A stretch of 64,000 nucleotides of DNA, taken from positions 1 through 64,000 of the forward strand of contig NZ_JAPDOE010000011.1 of NCBI RefSeq assembly GCF_026013365.1, read 5' to 3'. This document shows, one piece after another, positions 26,098 through 34,515 of this stretch (positions within the stretch are counted from its first letter, which is position 1; every line of letters starts with the position of its first letter). Made by a program: the position numbers and the translations under genes. The notes under the pieces were generated by a model, which worked only from the letters and a program-made list of their open reading frames with translations, did not search any database and had not been told where the DNA came from. Source of the stretch: Paenibacillus sp. LS1 (GTDB lineage Bacteria > Bacillota > Bacilli > Paenibacillales > Paenibacillaceae).

Positions 26098-26166
26098 CTG
26101 TGGAATCTTAATTTTGAAATAAAAGCTTGCATAATGTAGTCCAATGGATTAATATAAATTTAAAGA

Positions 26167-26182
26167 ATCTTAATTTAAAGAT
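26167..26182. promoter_or_regulatory. Candidate MhqR/MarR-type operator
   Basis: ATCTT-AATTTA-AAGAT is an inverted repeat 75 bases before the dioxygenase gene. It resembles the MhqR box of Bacillus subtilis (core ATCTCGAATTCAAGAT-like), and the genes behind it are MhqO and MhqD relatives. The region is AT-rich, so chance similarity is possible. Confidence 0.4.
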
Positions 26183-26256
26183 AAATAATAAAAACGAAAT
26201 AAATAAAAGAAGCAAAATCAACTTATGATACTACTAAAACCAAGGGAGTGGAGAGT

Positions 26257-27207
26257 ATGTTCAGAACTTCAGGAATTCATCATATTACAGCTTTTGTAGA
26301 CGATGCGCAGAAAAACGTTGATTTTTACGCAGGTGTGTTGGCGCTCAGACTGGTGAAAAAAACTATTAACTTTGATGCACCAGACGTGTATCACTTGTAT
26401 TACGGAAACGAGCAGGGTGCACCGGGCACAATTATCACCTTTTTCCCACAGCAGAATTCAAGAAGAGGTGTCATTGGTTCAGGTCAGACTGGAGTTACCG
26501 TATATGCGGTTCCTGTGGGCAGCCTGCCATTCTGGAAAGAACGTCTTGCTTCCTTCGATATTCCATATGAAAATAAAACGAGATTCGGTGAGCAATATAT
26601 TCGTTTCTTCGACAAAGGTGGTCTGCTGCTTGAACTGGTTGAGCGCGAAGGTGGTCAGCCAAGCAAATGGTCTTTCAACGGTGTAACACCAGAGCATGCC
26701 ATCAAAGGATTCGGCGGTGCCGTATTGTTCAGTCATGTTCCTGAGAAAACCATGGACGTATTGGTGAGTAAACTGGGTCTGGAGCAGGTTGGCGAAGAGG
26801 ACGGACTCCTTCGTCTTCAGGCAAGCGGCGATATCGGTCAGATCATCGATATTCAGTCTACAGGTATTCAACGCGGGATTGGCGGAGCCGGAACGGTTCA
26901 CCATATTGCATGGCGTGCAAAAGATTATGTAGAGCATGAACAAATTCAGCAGGATCTTGAACAATCCGGATATCATCCAACGCCAGTCATTGACCGTCAA
27001 TACTTCAACGCTGTGTATTTCCGGGAGCCGGGAGGCATACTGTTCGAATTGGCTACGGATCCTCCGGGATTTGCACGGGATGAACCAGCAGAGAGCATGG
27101 GCGAGAAACTGATGTTGCCTGAATGGTATGAGCCACAGCGTGAGCAGATTGAACAATTGTTGCCACGAATTGAAGTACGTGAATGGAAAGGGGAGTCCAA
27201 ATCATGA
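26257..27207 (+). CDS. VOC-family ring-cleaving dioxygenase (MhqO-like)
   Basis: A 316-residue protein with two vicinal-oxygen-chelate domains (about 3-125 and 145-275). The first begins TSGIHHITAFVDDAQKNVDFY; the second contains GTVHHIAWRAKDY and the metal-region segment REPGGILFELATDPPGF. It resembles Bacillus MhqO/MhqA, Fe(II) enzymes that open hydroquinone or catechol-type rings during quinone detoxification. The ATG at 26257 follows AAGGGAG by 8 bases; a GTG nine bases upstream would be too close to that site. Its stop overlaps the next start by ATGA, giving the mhqO-mhqD-like pairing. The true ring substrate is unknown. Confidence 0.82.
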   Translation: MFRTSGIHHITAFVDDAQKNVDFYAGVLALRLVKKTINFDAPDVYHLYYGNEQGAPGTIITFFPQQNSRRGVIGSGQTGVTVYAVPVGSLPFWKERLASFDIPYENKTRFGEQYIRFFDKGGLLLELVEREGGQPSKWSFNGVTPEHAIKGFGGAVLFSHVPEKTMDVLVSKLGLEQVGEEDGLLRLQASGDIGQIIDIQSTGIQRGIGGAGTVHHIAWRAKDYVEHEQIQQDLEQSGYHPTPVIDRQYFNAVYFREPGGILFELATDPPGFARDEPAESMGEKLMLPEWYEPQREQIEQLLPRIEVREWKGESKS

Positions 27208-27827
27208 CCACAACCAATACAATGAAACACATCTATAAAGCAGGTGCTCAGCCGAATGCGCCAACAATCTTGTTGCTTCACGGTACAGGAGGAACCGAGA
27301 ACGATCTGATCGGTCTGGCGGAGATGATCGCACCAGGGGCGGGCATTCTTGGGGTGCGGGGGAATGTATCGGAGAACGGGATGCCCCGGTTCTTCCGTCG
27401 CCTGGCCGAAGGTGTTTTTGACGAAGAAGATCTGATTGCTCGTACAGCGGAGTTGGGATCTTTTGTAGATGCAGCTGCAGTGGAATACGGTTTCGATCGA
27501 TCCAATGTGTATGCACTGGGCTATTCTAACGGTGCCAACATTGCGGCAAGCCTTATCTTCCATCAAGCGGATGTATTCAAAGGTGCGATTCTGCATCACC
27601 CGATGGTACCGTTGCGCGGACTGGAATTGCCGGATCTGAAAGGTCTGCCTGTGTTCATTGGTGCGGGCGAGAACGATCCGATTGTACCCAGACGTGAAAC
27701 GGAGGAACTTGCTTCGCTGCTCAGCGGTGCAGGTGCCGATGTAAACATGCATTGGGAGCGTCAGGGTCATCAGTTGACTCGCACCGAGGCAGAAGCCGCG
27801 GCATCTTGGTATAAGACACAGGCGTAA
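27204..27827 (+). CDS. Carboxylesterase/phospholipase family hydrolase (MhqD-like)
   Basis: A 207-residue alpha/beta hydrolase. It has the oxyanion segment LLLHGTGGTEND, the nucleophile Ser in LGYSNGANIA, the acid Asp in GAGENDPIVPR and the His in RQGHQLT. It matches the small esterase class that includes Bacillus MhqD, encoded with a quinone-inducible dioxygenase. Here too it directly follows the dioxygenase gene with an ATGA overlap, and the ATG at 27204 is preferred over an open stretch upstream that lies inside that gene. A role in resistance to quinone-like electrophiles is inferred from this pairing. Confidence 0.82.
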   Translation: MTTTNTMKHIYKAGAQPNAPTILLLHGTGGTENDLIGLAEMIAPGAGILGVRGNVSENGMPRFFRRLAEGVFDEEDLIARTAELGSFVDAAAVEYGFDRSNVYALGYSNGANIAASLIFHQADVFKGAILHHPMVPLRGLELPDLKGLPVFIGAGENDPIVPRRETEELASLLSGAGADVNMHWERQGHQLTRTEAEAAASWYKTQA

Positions 27828-27884
27828 TACGGGTTTGTAAGACATGACTACGTACATGTTAAATTATTTTAATGTCTTAATCAT

Positions 27885-27918
27885 AAAACAACGTCACTTA
27901 AATGAGTGACGTTGTTTT
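27885..27918. terminator. Bidirectional terminator
   Basis: AAAACAACGTCACT (27885-27898) pairs perfectly with AGTGACGTTGTTTT (27905-27918) around a six-base loop. It lies between convergent genes and works in both directions. Confidence 0.9.
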
Positions 27919-27930
27919 CAAAGTATTAAA

Positions 27931-28614
27931 TTACTTTAGGTCCCCAGTAAGAAAAATGGAACTATCTGTACCAGTAACTTTCAGAGTATCAGCTTCAATA
28001 GTCAGCTTTTTGGCTGCTCCAATATCAAATGAAGCAGTTTGAATTTTATCGGAGGAACCGAAAATGATTTCTTTAAGCAGCACATCACCATCTAAAATTC
28101 TAACACTAATATCTGTCTTTACATCAACTGGGAATACTGAAACTTCAAGTTTTTGATATTTTCCTTCTGTATGTATATTGAATTCTTTATCAGCACTATT
28201 AATTTGCTTCATAATAACTCCAGAGATATAATCTTTTTCTTGTTGAACAGTAAATTGCTTATCTTTCGTTACATAGGAACTATAATCAGTTACAATTTTT
28301 TCAGATGTAATAGGTGTTGTATCTGATTTCTCACCAAGCGTAAGAGTTTGGCTACTGCCGTTATAATCTACCGCTACGCCAAGTGCTTCGCCTACTGAAC
28401 GAACAGGTAGGTATGTCGTATTGTTATATGTAATTGCAGCTAATTTCTTACCATTTTGATCTACCGGGCTCCATGCTTTACCTGAAATGTTGTAATTGAT
28501 TCCCCAGTTCAGATTCGCCGTGATTTTCTCCAAGATCGGTGCAGCTCCCGCGCCGATAGCCATACCTCCAAGAAGTGTAAAGCTAGATAACGCAATAATT
28601 AACTTTTTATTCAC
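27931..28614 (-). CDS. Secreted stalk-domain (copper amine oxidase N-like) protein
   Basis: A 227-residue exported protein with a signal peptide (MNKKLIIALSSFTLLGGMAIGAGA, given in part) and one stalk domain of the copper amine oxidase N-terminal type: NNTTYLPVRSVGEALGV, then VDYNGSSQTLTLG. This is a common surface module of Paenibacillus and is not an oxidase. The second half (about 120-227) is Asp/Lys/Ser-rich beta-type sequence that I do not recognise. An AGGAGGAAG site stands before the ATG. Probably a cell-surface binding or structural protein. Its function is unknown. Confidence 0.75.
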   Translation of the reverse strand: MNKKLIIALSSFTLLGGMAIGAGAAPILEKITANLNWGINYNISGKAWSPVDQNGKKLAAITYNNTTYLPVRSVGEALGVAVDYNGSSQTLTLGEKSDTTPITSEKIVTDYSSYVTKDKQFTVQQEKDYISGVIMKQINSADKEFNIHTEGKYQKLEVSVFPVDVKTDISVRILDGDVLLKEIIFGSSDKIQTASFDIGAAKKLTIEADTLKVTGTDSSIFLTGDLK

Positions 28615-28758
28615 AATTTCTTCCTCCTAAAGTAAATATATGATTTCATTGTAATTATATTACTTCTGGCATGGTATGACAATGATTTTAATAGTCTAAA
28701 AGTATTAGATATGTGAGTTGTCAGTAATATAGTCCTACAATCTAAACGACTGGTGTTA

Positions 28759-28772
28759 TGTAACCGTTACTA
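28759..28772. promoter_or_regulatory. Possible cre-like/LacI-type operator
   Basis: TGTAACCGTTACTA holds the perfect palindrome GTAAC-C-GTTAC (28760-28770), with the central CG typical of LacI/CcpA sites. It matches the cre consensus at 12 of 14 positions. It lies 90 bases before the beta-glucosidase gene, where sugar control would make sense. Confidence 0.35.
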
Positions 28773-28860
28773 ACCGGGTAAACATTTGAATGTGTGGTAG
28801 ATAACCTTGTATGCTTAGTGATATAGCTATGCATCAACATCATGAACTGGAGGGGTTAAT

Positions 28861-31152
28861 GTGGAACGTAACATCAAAGAACTGGTACAGCGGATGACAC
28901 TGGAAGAAAAAGCGGGTATGTGCTCGGGACTGGACTTTTGGCATCTGAAAGGGGTGGAGCGTCTTGGCATTCCATCCATCATGGTGACGGACGGACCTCA
29001 TGGGCTACGCAAGCAGGATGGGAGTGCAGATCATCTGGGTCTAACGTCGAGCGTGCCTGCAACCTGTTTCCCATCTGCGGCAGGATTGGCTAGTTCATGG
29101 GACAAGGAGCTGGCGCGTCAGGTAGGGGTTGCTTTGGGTGAGGAATGTCAGGCCGAAGATGTAGCGGTACTGCTTGGGCCGGGTGTGAACATTAAACGTT
29201 CCCCGCTGGGCGGGCGTAATTTTGAATACTTTTCCGAAGATCCGTTGTTATCTACGCAGATGGCTACCGGTCATATTCAAGGTGTGCAGAGTCAGGGTGT
29301 GGGTACGTCTCTCAAACACTTTGCAGTCAATAATCAGGAAGAGCGGCGCATGTCGATTGATGCGGTGGTAGATGAACGGACGTTGCGCGAGATTTATCTG
29401 GCGAGCTTCGAAGGTGCGGTGAAGGATGGACAGCCGTGGACGGTGATGTGTTCCTACAACAAGGTGAACGGTACGTATGCAGGTGAGAATGAATGGTTGC
29501 TTACGGATATCCTGAAAGACGAATGGGGTCACGAAGGTCTTGTGGTATCAGACTGGGGTGCGGTCAATGAACGTGCAGACGCCCTTGCAGCAGGACTGGA
29601 ACTGGAGATGCCAACAAGCGGTGGAATCGGTGAGCGTAAAGTGATTGATGCCGTAGAGAGCGGACAACTGCCGCTGGACAAGCTGGATCGAGCAGTGGAG
29701 CGTCTGCTTAAGCTGATCTTCAATGCCGTTGATCAAAAGCAAGAAGGGGCTACATATAACAAGGATGAGCATCACCAACTTGCGCGCAAGGTAGCAGCCG
29801 AGAGTATGGTTTTGTTGAAAAATGAAGAAGGTCTCCTGCCGCTGGGCCGTGAAGGCGAAGTGGCGTTAATCGGAGCATTTGCGCGTAAACCCCGCTTCCA
29901 GGGCGGCGGCAGTTCCCACATTAATCCGACCAAAGTGGATGATATTGTGGAAGAAATGACACAGGTGGCTGGCGAAGGTGTAACCTTCTCCTATGCTCCG
30001 GGTTATCGGATTGAAGCGGATGATGTGGATGAAACGTTAATGCATGAGGCTGTTCAGGCCGCACAGTCAGCGGATACCGCCGTGGTGTTCGTTGGATTGC
30101 CGGATCGTTATGAATCCGAAGGGTATGATCGTGCGCATCTGCGTCTGCCTGACAATCATATTCGGTTGATCGAAGAGATTGCGAAGGTTCAATCACGTGT
30201 GGTCGTAGTTCTAAGCAACGGATCTCCAGTGGAGATGCCTTGGCTGCCCCAAGTACAAGCGGTGCTTGAAGCCTATCTTGGTGGACAGGCCGTTGGTGGA
30301 GCGATAGCTGATCTGTTGTATGGAGAGGTGAATCCATCCGGTAAACTGGCAGAGACATTCCCTGCCAAGCTCAGCCATAATCCATCTTATCTGAATTTCC
30401 CGGGCGAAGGAGACCGTGTCGATTACCGGGAAGGCATCTTTGTTGGTTATCGCTATTATGATAAAAAAGAGCTGGAGCCACTGTTCCCCTTTGGCTATGG
30501 ACTGAGTTACACGACATTTGAATATGCTGACCTGAAGGTAGATCGCACAGAACTGACGGATCAGGATGAGGTGAATGTGCAAGTTAGGGTCACCAATACC
30601 GGTGACAGAGCGGGCAAGGAGATTGTACAGTTGTATGTCAGCGACGTAGAGAGCACAGTTATCCGTCCGGTCAAAGAACTGAAAGCTTTTGCCAAGGTGG
30701 CTCTGGAACCTGGAAAATCCGAAGTGGTGAGCTTTACACTAAACAAGCGTTCATTTGCCTATTACAACGTAGATATGAAGGACTGGCACGTGGAGACCGG
30801 AAAGTTCGAGATTCAGGTAGGCAGTTCCTCACGGGACATTCATGTGCACACAAGTGTGAATGTAGAGTCTACAGCGACATTCCTTCCAACCTATACGCGT
30901 AATAGTACATTGGGTGATATCCAGCGTGATCCGGCCCATAAACAGCTGCTGGAACAGGCATTGCAGCAATTCCAGGAAGCCAGTGGGTTCGGCGGTGCTG
31001 ATGGTGGTGATCACGCGGATATGATGGATGCGATGATGAAATATATGCCGCTGCGTGCACTTGTTGCGTTTAGCGGTGGGGCCATGACGGAAGAAGCGAT
31101 GAATGAGCTTCTGGAGCAGCTGAACAAAAAGGACCATGGTATTCGAGGATAA
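28861..31152 (+). CDS. Glycoside hydrolase family 3 beta-glucosidase
   Basis: A 763-residue GH3 enzyme without a signal peptide, probably cytosolic, splitting terminal beta-glucosyl residues. The N-terminal barrel (about 10-280) includes VTDGPHGLRKQ, NIKRSPLGGRNFEYFSEDP and the nucleophile Asp in LVVSDWGAV. The GH3 C-terminal sandwich (about 310-530) has GGGSSHINPTK and FVGLPDRYESEGYDR, followed by the FnIII-like domain (about 570-640, VRVTNTGDRAGKEIVQLYV). A further 80 residues at the end, rich in Met, Asp and Gly, lie beyond the usual domains. Start is GTG at 28861 behind GGAGGGG. Its sugar specificity cannot be fixed from sequence. Confidence 0.9.
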   Translation: MERNIKELVQRMTLEEKAGMCSGLDFWHLKGVERLGIPSIMVTDGPHGLRKQDGSADHLGLTSSVPATCFPSAAGLASSWDKELARQVGVALGEECQAEDVAVLLGPGVNIKRSPLGGRNFEYFSEDPLLSTQMATGHIQGVQSQGVGTSLKHFAVNNQEERRMSIDAVVDERTLREIYLASFEGAVKDGQPWTVMCSYNKVNGTYAGENEWLLTDILKDEWGHEGLVVSDWGAVNERADALAAGLELEMPTSGGIGERKVIDAVESGQLPLDKLDRAVERLLKLIFNAVDQKQEGATYNKDEHHQLARKVAAESMVLLKNEEGLLPLGREGEVALIGAFARKPRFQGGGSSHINPTKVDDIVEEMTQVAGEGVTFSYAPGYRIEADDVDETLMHEAVQAAQSADTAVVFVGLPDRYESEGYDRAHLRLPDNHIRLIEEIAKVQSRVVVVLSNGSPVEMPWLPQVQAVLEAYLGGQAVGGAIADLLYGEVNPSGKLAETFPAKLSHNPSYLNFPGEGDRVDYREGIFVGYRYYDKKELEPLFPFGYGLSYTTFEYADLKVDRTELTDQDEVNVQVRVTNTGDRAGKEIVQLYVSDVESTVIRPVKELKAFAKVALEPGKSEVVSFTLNKRSFAYYNVDMKDWHVETGKFEIQVGSSSRDIHVHTSVNVESTATFLPTYTRNSTLGDIQRDPAHKQLLEQALQQFQEASGFGGADGGDHADMMDAMMKYMPLRALVAFSGGAMTEEAMNELLEQLNKKDHGIRG

Positions 31153-31281
31153 GGGTCGGTACCCTTAAACCGAGATTTGTCCATCCTTGGATTTAACGAT
31201 TGTGCAATCCGTGCAGGAACTGCGCACGAAGCAACAAGAAGGTGTATGTGATGGCCAGCCGCATAGTGGCTGGGACAGTTA

Positions 31282-31313
31282 CCCGATCCGATCATGGATC
31301 GGGTTTTCTTTTT
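31282..31313 (+). terminator. Terminator after the beta-glucosidase gene
   Basis: CCCGATCC (31282-31289) pairs with GGATCGGG (31296-31303), followed by TTTTCTTTTT. Confidence 0.85.
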
Positions 31314-31413
31314 GCATAAGGAAAAAGGAGGGTTAAAGAAACGGTGGGATAGGGAGGATCCTTGCAACGTGACAGCGGTGACAGGACTGCTGTAACTTGA
31401 TGAAGCAATATGG

Positions 31414-31465
31414 TTGTCGTATAGCATGGATTATTCTATAATGAAGTAATTGATAATCATTTTCA
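31414..31465 (+). promoter_or_regulatory. Promoter with overlapping Fur box
   Basis: TTGTCG (31414-31419), a 17-base spacer and TATAAT (31437-31442) form a good sigma-A promoter. TGATAATCATTTTCA (31451-31465) matches the 7-1-7 Fur box TGATAATNATTATCA with one mismatch and covers the expected start of transcription. Iron-bound Fur should repress the hydrolase gene that follows. Confidence 0.65.
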
Positions 31466-31511
31466 ATTAGATTCGGTGAAAGATGACTATGCTTGTAATC
31501 AGGAGGGGAAT

Positions 31512-32402
31512 ATGAATCCTAACCCTAGCTCTCATACGTTTGGTTCAAGTGCGTTTGTTCAGACCCGCGATGGTCGCAAACTACATTATATGTCTAGGGG
31601 AACAGGGGAACTGACGGTTGTATTTGAATCCGGTATGGGTGCTTCCAGATCCAACTGGGGACTGGTAGCACCAGCCATTGCTGAGCATGCACGTGCAGTC
31701 GTGTATGATAGGGCAGGGGCGGGACGAAGTGATGTTGACTCGGCTCCCCGCAGCCTTGAACGCATCGCAGGAGATTTTGGGGAACTGCTGACAGCTTTGG
31801 GGTCAGGCCCATTCATTCTGGTTGGACACAGCTGGGGAGGTCCGATTGTACGGGCTGCGGCAGCTGCACATCTATCTCGATTACGTGGCATTATTCTGGT
31901 AGATCCATCAGACGAGCATTGCGAAATGTATTTTTCCAAGCTTACTAAAAAGAGTTTTGCCCTTAACGGTTTCCTCATTCCAATCATGGCGCGTACGGGC
32001 TTATATAAGTTGCTCGGCAGCAAAGCTGGAAGCATTCAGCCTGACGATGTGTCAGCGGATCACGTCAAGGAAGATTTCACTGTACGGGCAGCCAGCACGA
32101 TGCTTGCGGAAGGCAAAACATTTCTGGATGACATGGCAGGGCTGCTAGAACATCCTCCGGCTCTGGGTGATCTGGAAGTCAGTGTGATCTCGGGTACGAA
32201 ACCGAGCAAAGGGGAGGGGAAAATCAGGCCGGCCCTCATCACGGCGCATCGCCAGACGGTGAGCCAGCTGTCCAATGCGAGATGGATTGGGGCAGATCAA
32301 TCCGGTCATATGGTTATGTTTACAGACCCACAGGTTATTATTGATGAAATTATACGAATGATAAATGATGTGAGCTCAGGCGCAAGAACAGATCAAAAGT
32401 GA
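31512..32402 (+). CDS. Alpha/beta hydrolase, probably iron-regulated
   Basis: A 296-residue alpha/beta hydrolase. It shows the strand-turn VVFESGMGASRSNWG, the nucleophile elbow LVGHSWGGPIVRA (Ser at about residue 110), a probable acid near SVISGTKPSKGEG and the His in DQSGHMVMF. No signal peptide is seen. The ATG at 31512 is chosen because AGGAGGGG (31501-31508) lies directly before it; the frame is open 12 codons further up. A Fur box overlaps its promoter, so it is likely expressed under iron limitation. A role in processing a siderophore or another iron-linked ester is a guess from that control alone. Confidence 0.82.
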   Translation: MNPNPSSHTFGSSAFVQTRDGRKLHYMSRGTGELTVVFESGMGASRSNWGLVAPAIAEHARAVVYDRAGAGRSDVDSAPRSLERIAGDFGELLTALGSGPFILVGHSWGGPIVRAAAAAHLSRLRGIILVDPSDEHCEMYFSKLTKKSFALNGFLIPIMARTGLYKLLGSKAGSIQPDDVSADHVKEDFTVRAASTMLAEGKTFLDDMAGLLEHPPALGDLEVSVISGTKPSKGEGKIRPALITAHRQTVSQLSNARWIGADQSGHMVMFTDPQVIIDEIIRMINDVSSGARTDQK

Positions 32403-32465
32403 TACAATACAAAGAAAAGCAGTGCGCGACATTGCTAGACCATAAAAGCGGAGTGTGGAGACAAT

Positions 32466-33758
32466 ATGAAACCAGTTGAACAAGAACCAACGGGAACCAC
32501 AAGTCCCGGTCGTGCCAGTGTTGGCATGGAAGATATCGTGCGCGCACATCATGTGCTGCGTGAGGTCATTGTAAGAACGCCGTTACAGCGGGATGCTGTA
32601 TTGTCGGCCAAATATAACTGTAATGTGTATCTAAAAAGGGAAGACCTTCAAGTGGTGCGCTCGTTCAAAATTCGGGGTGCCTATAATATGATTCGCAGTC
32701 TGACACCAGCCGAGATGGAGAAGGGTATTGTCTGTGCAAGTGCGGGCAACCATGCTCAGGGTGTCGCATTTAGCTGTAATGCGCTCGGAATTAACGGCAA
32801 GATCTTCATGCCGAGTACAACGCCGAACCAGAAGGTGAAGCAGGTACGACGCTTTGGCGGCAGCAACGTTGAAGTGGTGCTGATCGGGGATACGTATGAC
32901 GATGCTTATGCAGAAGCGATGCGTGCATGTGACGAACAGGGCATGACGTTCATCCATCCTTTTGATCAACCGAAGATTATTGCAGGTAATGGTACGGTAG
33001 CGATGGAAATCATGGAAAGTCTCGATGAGAATGCCGACTATGTGTTCGTTACGATTGGTGGCGGTGGGTTGGCAGCTGGCGTGGGAACCTATATGAAGAC
33101 CGTGAGTCCGGAGACACGCATCATCGGTGTTGAGCCACTTGGGGCAGCTTCCATGAGTGAGGCGATGTTCCGTAAACAGGTTGTTACGCTGGATGATATT
33201 GATAAATTCGTGGATGGCGCAGCGGTGAAACGGGTTGGTGATCTGACCTTTGAGATCTGCAGCAGTGCACTGGATGACATTGTGAAAGTGCCAGAAGGCA
33301 AAGCCTGCACAACCATTCTGGAGCTATATAATGAAAATGCGATCGTTGTCGAGCCTGCCGGTTCCTTGGCTGTTGCGGCGCTTGAGCAGTATCGTGAACA
33401 AATTGTGGGCAAGACGGTGGTCTGCGTTATTAGCGGTGGGAACAACGATATCGACCGGATGCAGGAGATCAAGGAACGTTCCCTGATCTATGAAGGTCTG
33501 AAGTATTATTTCATGGTTAATTTCCCGCAGCGTGCAGGAGCTTTACGTGAATTCCTGGAGGAAGTTCTAGGGAAGAATGATGATATCACGCGATTTGAAT
33601 ATACGAAAAAGCATGATAAGGAAAATGGCCCTGCCTTGGTGGGGATCGAGCTGATGTACAAGGAAGATTACCAACCACTCATTGAACGTATGAACCGCAA
33701 AGGTATCGCCTATACCGAGCTGAACAAAAATCTCAATCTGTTCAACATGTTAATCTGA
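32466..33758 (+). CDS. ilvA: Threonine ammonia-lyase, biosynthetic
   Basis: Threonine dehydratase, 430 residues, a PLP enzyme making 2-oxobutanoate for isoleucine synthesis. The PLP lysine is in VVRSFKIRGAYN (about residue 68). The phosphate-binding loop is GGGGLAAG and the SAGNHAQGVAFS segment is present. The C-terminal 90 residues form the single ACT-like regulatory domain (YFMVNFPQRAGALREFL), so this is the isoleucine-inhibited biosynthetic type of Bacillus length, not the short catabolic form. GTGGAGACAAT precedes the ATG. The stop overlaps the next gene (TGATG). No T-box leader is seen in the short upstream gap. Confidence 0.94.
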   Translation: MKPVEQEPTGTTSPGRASVGMEDIVRAHHVLREVIVRTPLQRDAVLSAKYNCNVYLKREDLQVVRSFKIRGAYNMIRSLTPAEMEKGIVCASAGNHAQGVAFSCNALGINGKIFMPSTTPNQKVKQVRRFGGSNVEVVLIGDTYDDAYAEAMRACDEQGMTFIHPFDQPKIIAGNGTVAMEIMESLDENADYVFVTIGGGGLAAGVGTYMKTVSPETRIIGVEPLGAASMSEAMFRKQVVTLDDIDKFVDGAAVKRVGDLTFEICSSALDDIVKVPEGKACTTILELYNENAIVVEPAGSLAVAALEQYREQIVGKTVVCVISGGNNDIDRMQEIKERSLIYEGLKYYFMVNFPQRAGALREFLEEVLGKNDDITRFEYTKKHDKENGPALVGIELMYKEDYQPLIERMNRKGIAYTELNKNLNLFNMLI

Positions 33759-34360
33759 TGAATCATTCCAGTATGCAATCAGATCACCAAGAAACATCTC
33801 CTCTGATCAGACCTGCGCGCATAGAAGATGCAGATCGGGTCATTCCGTTACTGTATCAGGCGATAGGGGATATTGCCTATGCGCTTGCGGGTGAGGCGGA
33901 TCATGAGAAGGCGATGCAGATTTTGCAGGAGTTCTATGTGCAGGAAGACAACCGGATTAGCTATCGTCATGTAACAGTGATGGAGCAGGATGGGCTAATC
34001 GCAGGAATTCTAGTAGCCTATGATGGCGGTGAAGCAGATCTTCTTGATCAGCCGATTCTTAATCGTCCTGGACGAAATCAGGATGAGAAGTATACTTTGG
34101 TCAAAGAAACCCGTCCTGGTGAGTATTATCTGGATACTCTCTCGGTAAGTGAAGCTTATCAGGGGCAGGGCATCGGCCGTGCACTGATGGCTGCTTTTGA
34201 GGAGCAGGGCAGAGAACTGGGTCACTCACAAGTATCCCTGATTGTAGAACGGGACAACGGCCGTGCGCTAATGCTGTACGAACGGCAGGGATATGTCAAA
34301 GACGATGTGATTGTCATCGCAGGACATGAGTATAATCATATGGTCAAACCGATTCAGTAG
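33758..34360 (+). CDS. GNAT-family N-acetyltransferase
   Basis: A 200-residue acetyltransferase. The family fold starts at LIRPARIEDADRVIPLLYQ. The acetyl-CoA pyrophosphate loop is visible as LSVSEAYQGQGIGRALMAAF (near residue 135), and RALMLYERQGYV is the usual last helix-strand. The substrate is not predictable. It begins within the ilvA stop codon (TGATG), so its translation is coupled to ilvA. A link with amino-acid metabolism is possible but not shown. A strong terminator follows. Confidence 0.85.
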   Translation: MNHSSMQSDHQETSPLIRPARIEDADRVIPLLYQAIGDIAYALAGEADHEKAMQILQEFYVQEDNRISYRHVTVMEQDGLIAGILVAYDGGEADLLDQPILNRPGRNQDEKYTLVKETRPGEYYLDTLSVSEAYQGQGIGRALMAAFEEQGRELGHSQVSLIVERDNGRALMLYERQGYVKDDVIVIAGHEYNHMVKPIQ

Positions 34361-34410
34361 AACAGGGAGCTGACGGGTTAAGACAGTTTTTGGACTATAG
34401 AAACAAGAAG

Positions 34411-34443
34411 AAACCGCCACAGGGAGAATCTGTGGCGGTTTTT
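34411..34443. terminator. Terminator after the GNAT gene
   Basis: AAACCGCCACAG (34411-34422) pairs with CTGTGGCGGTTT (34430-34441), continued by TT. It lies between convergent genes and could also serve the minus-strand gene. Confidence 0.85.
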
Positions 34444-34515
34444 GTCGTGGTTTTCTGTTGGAATTGAGCCCGAGTTTTGGCTTGGCCCGGATATTAACTA
34501 TGGGAACGGATTAAC

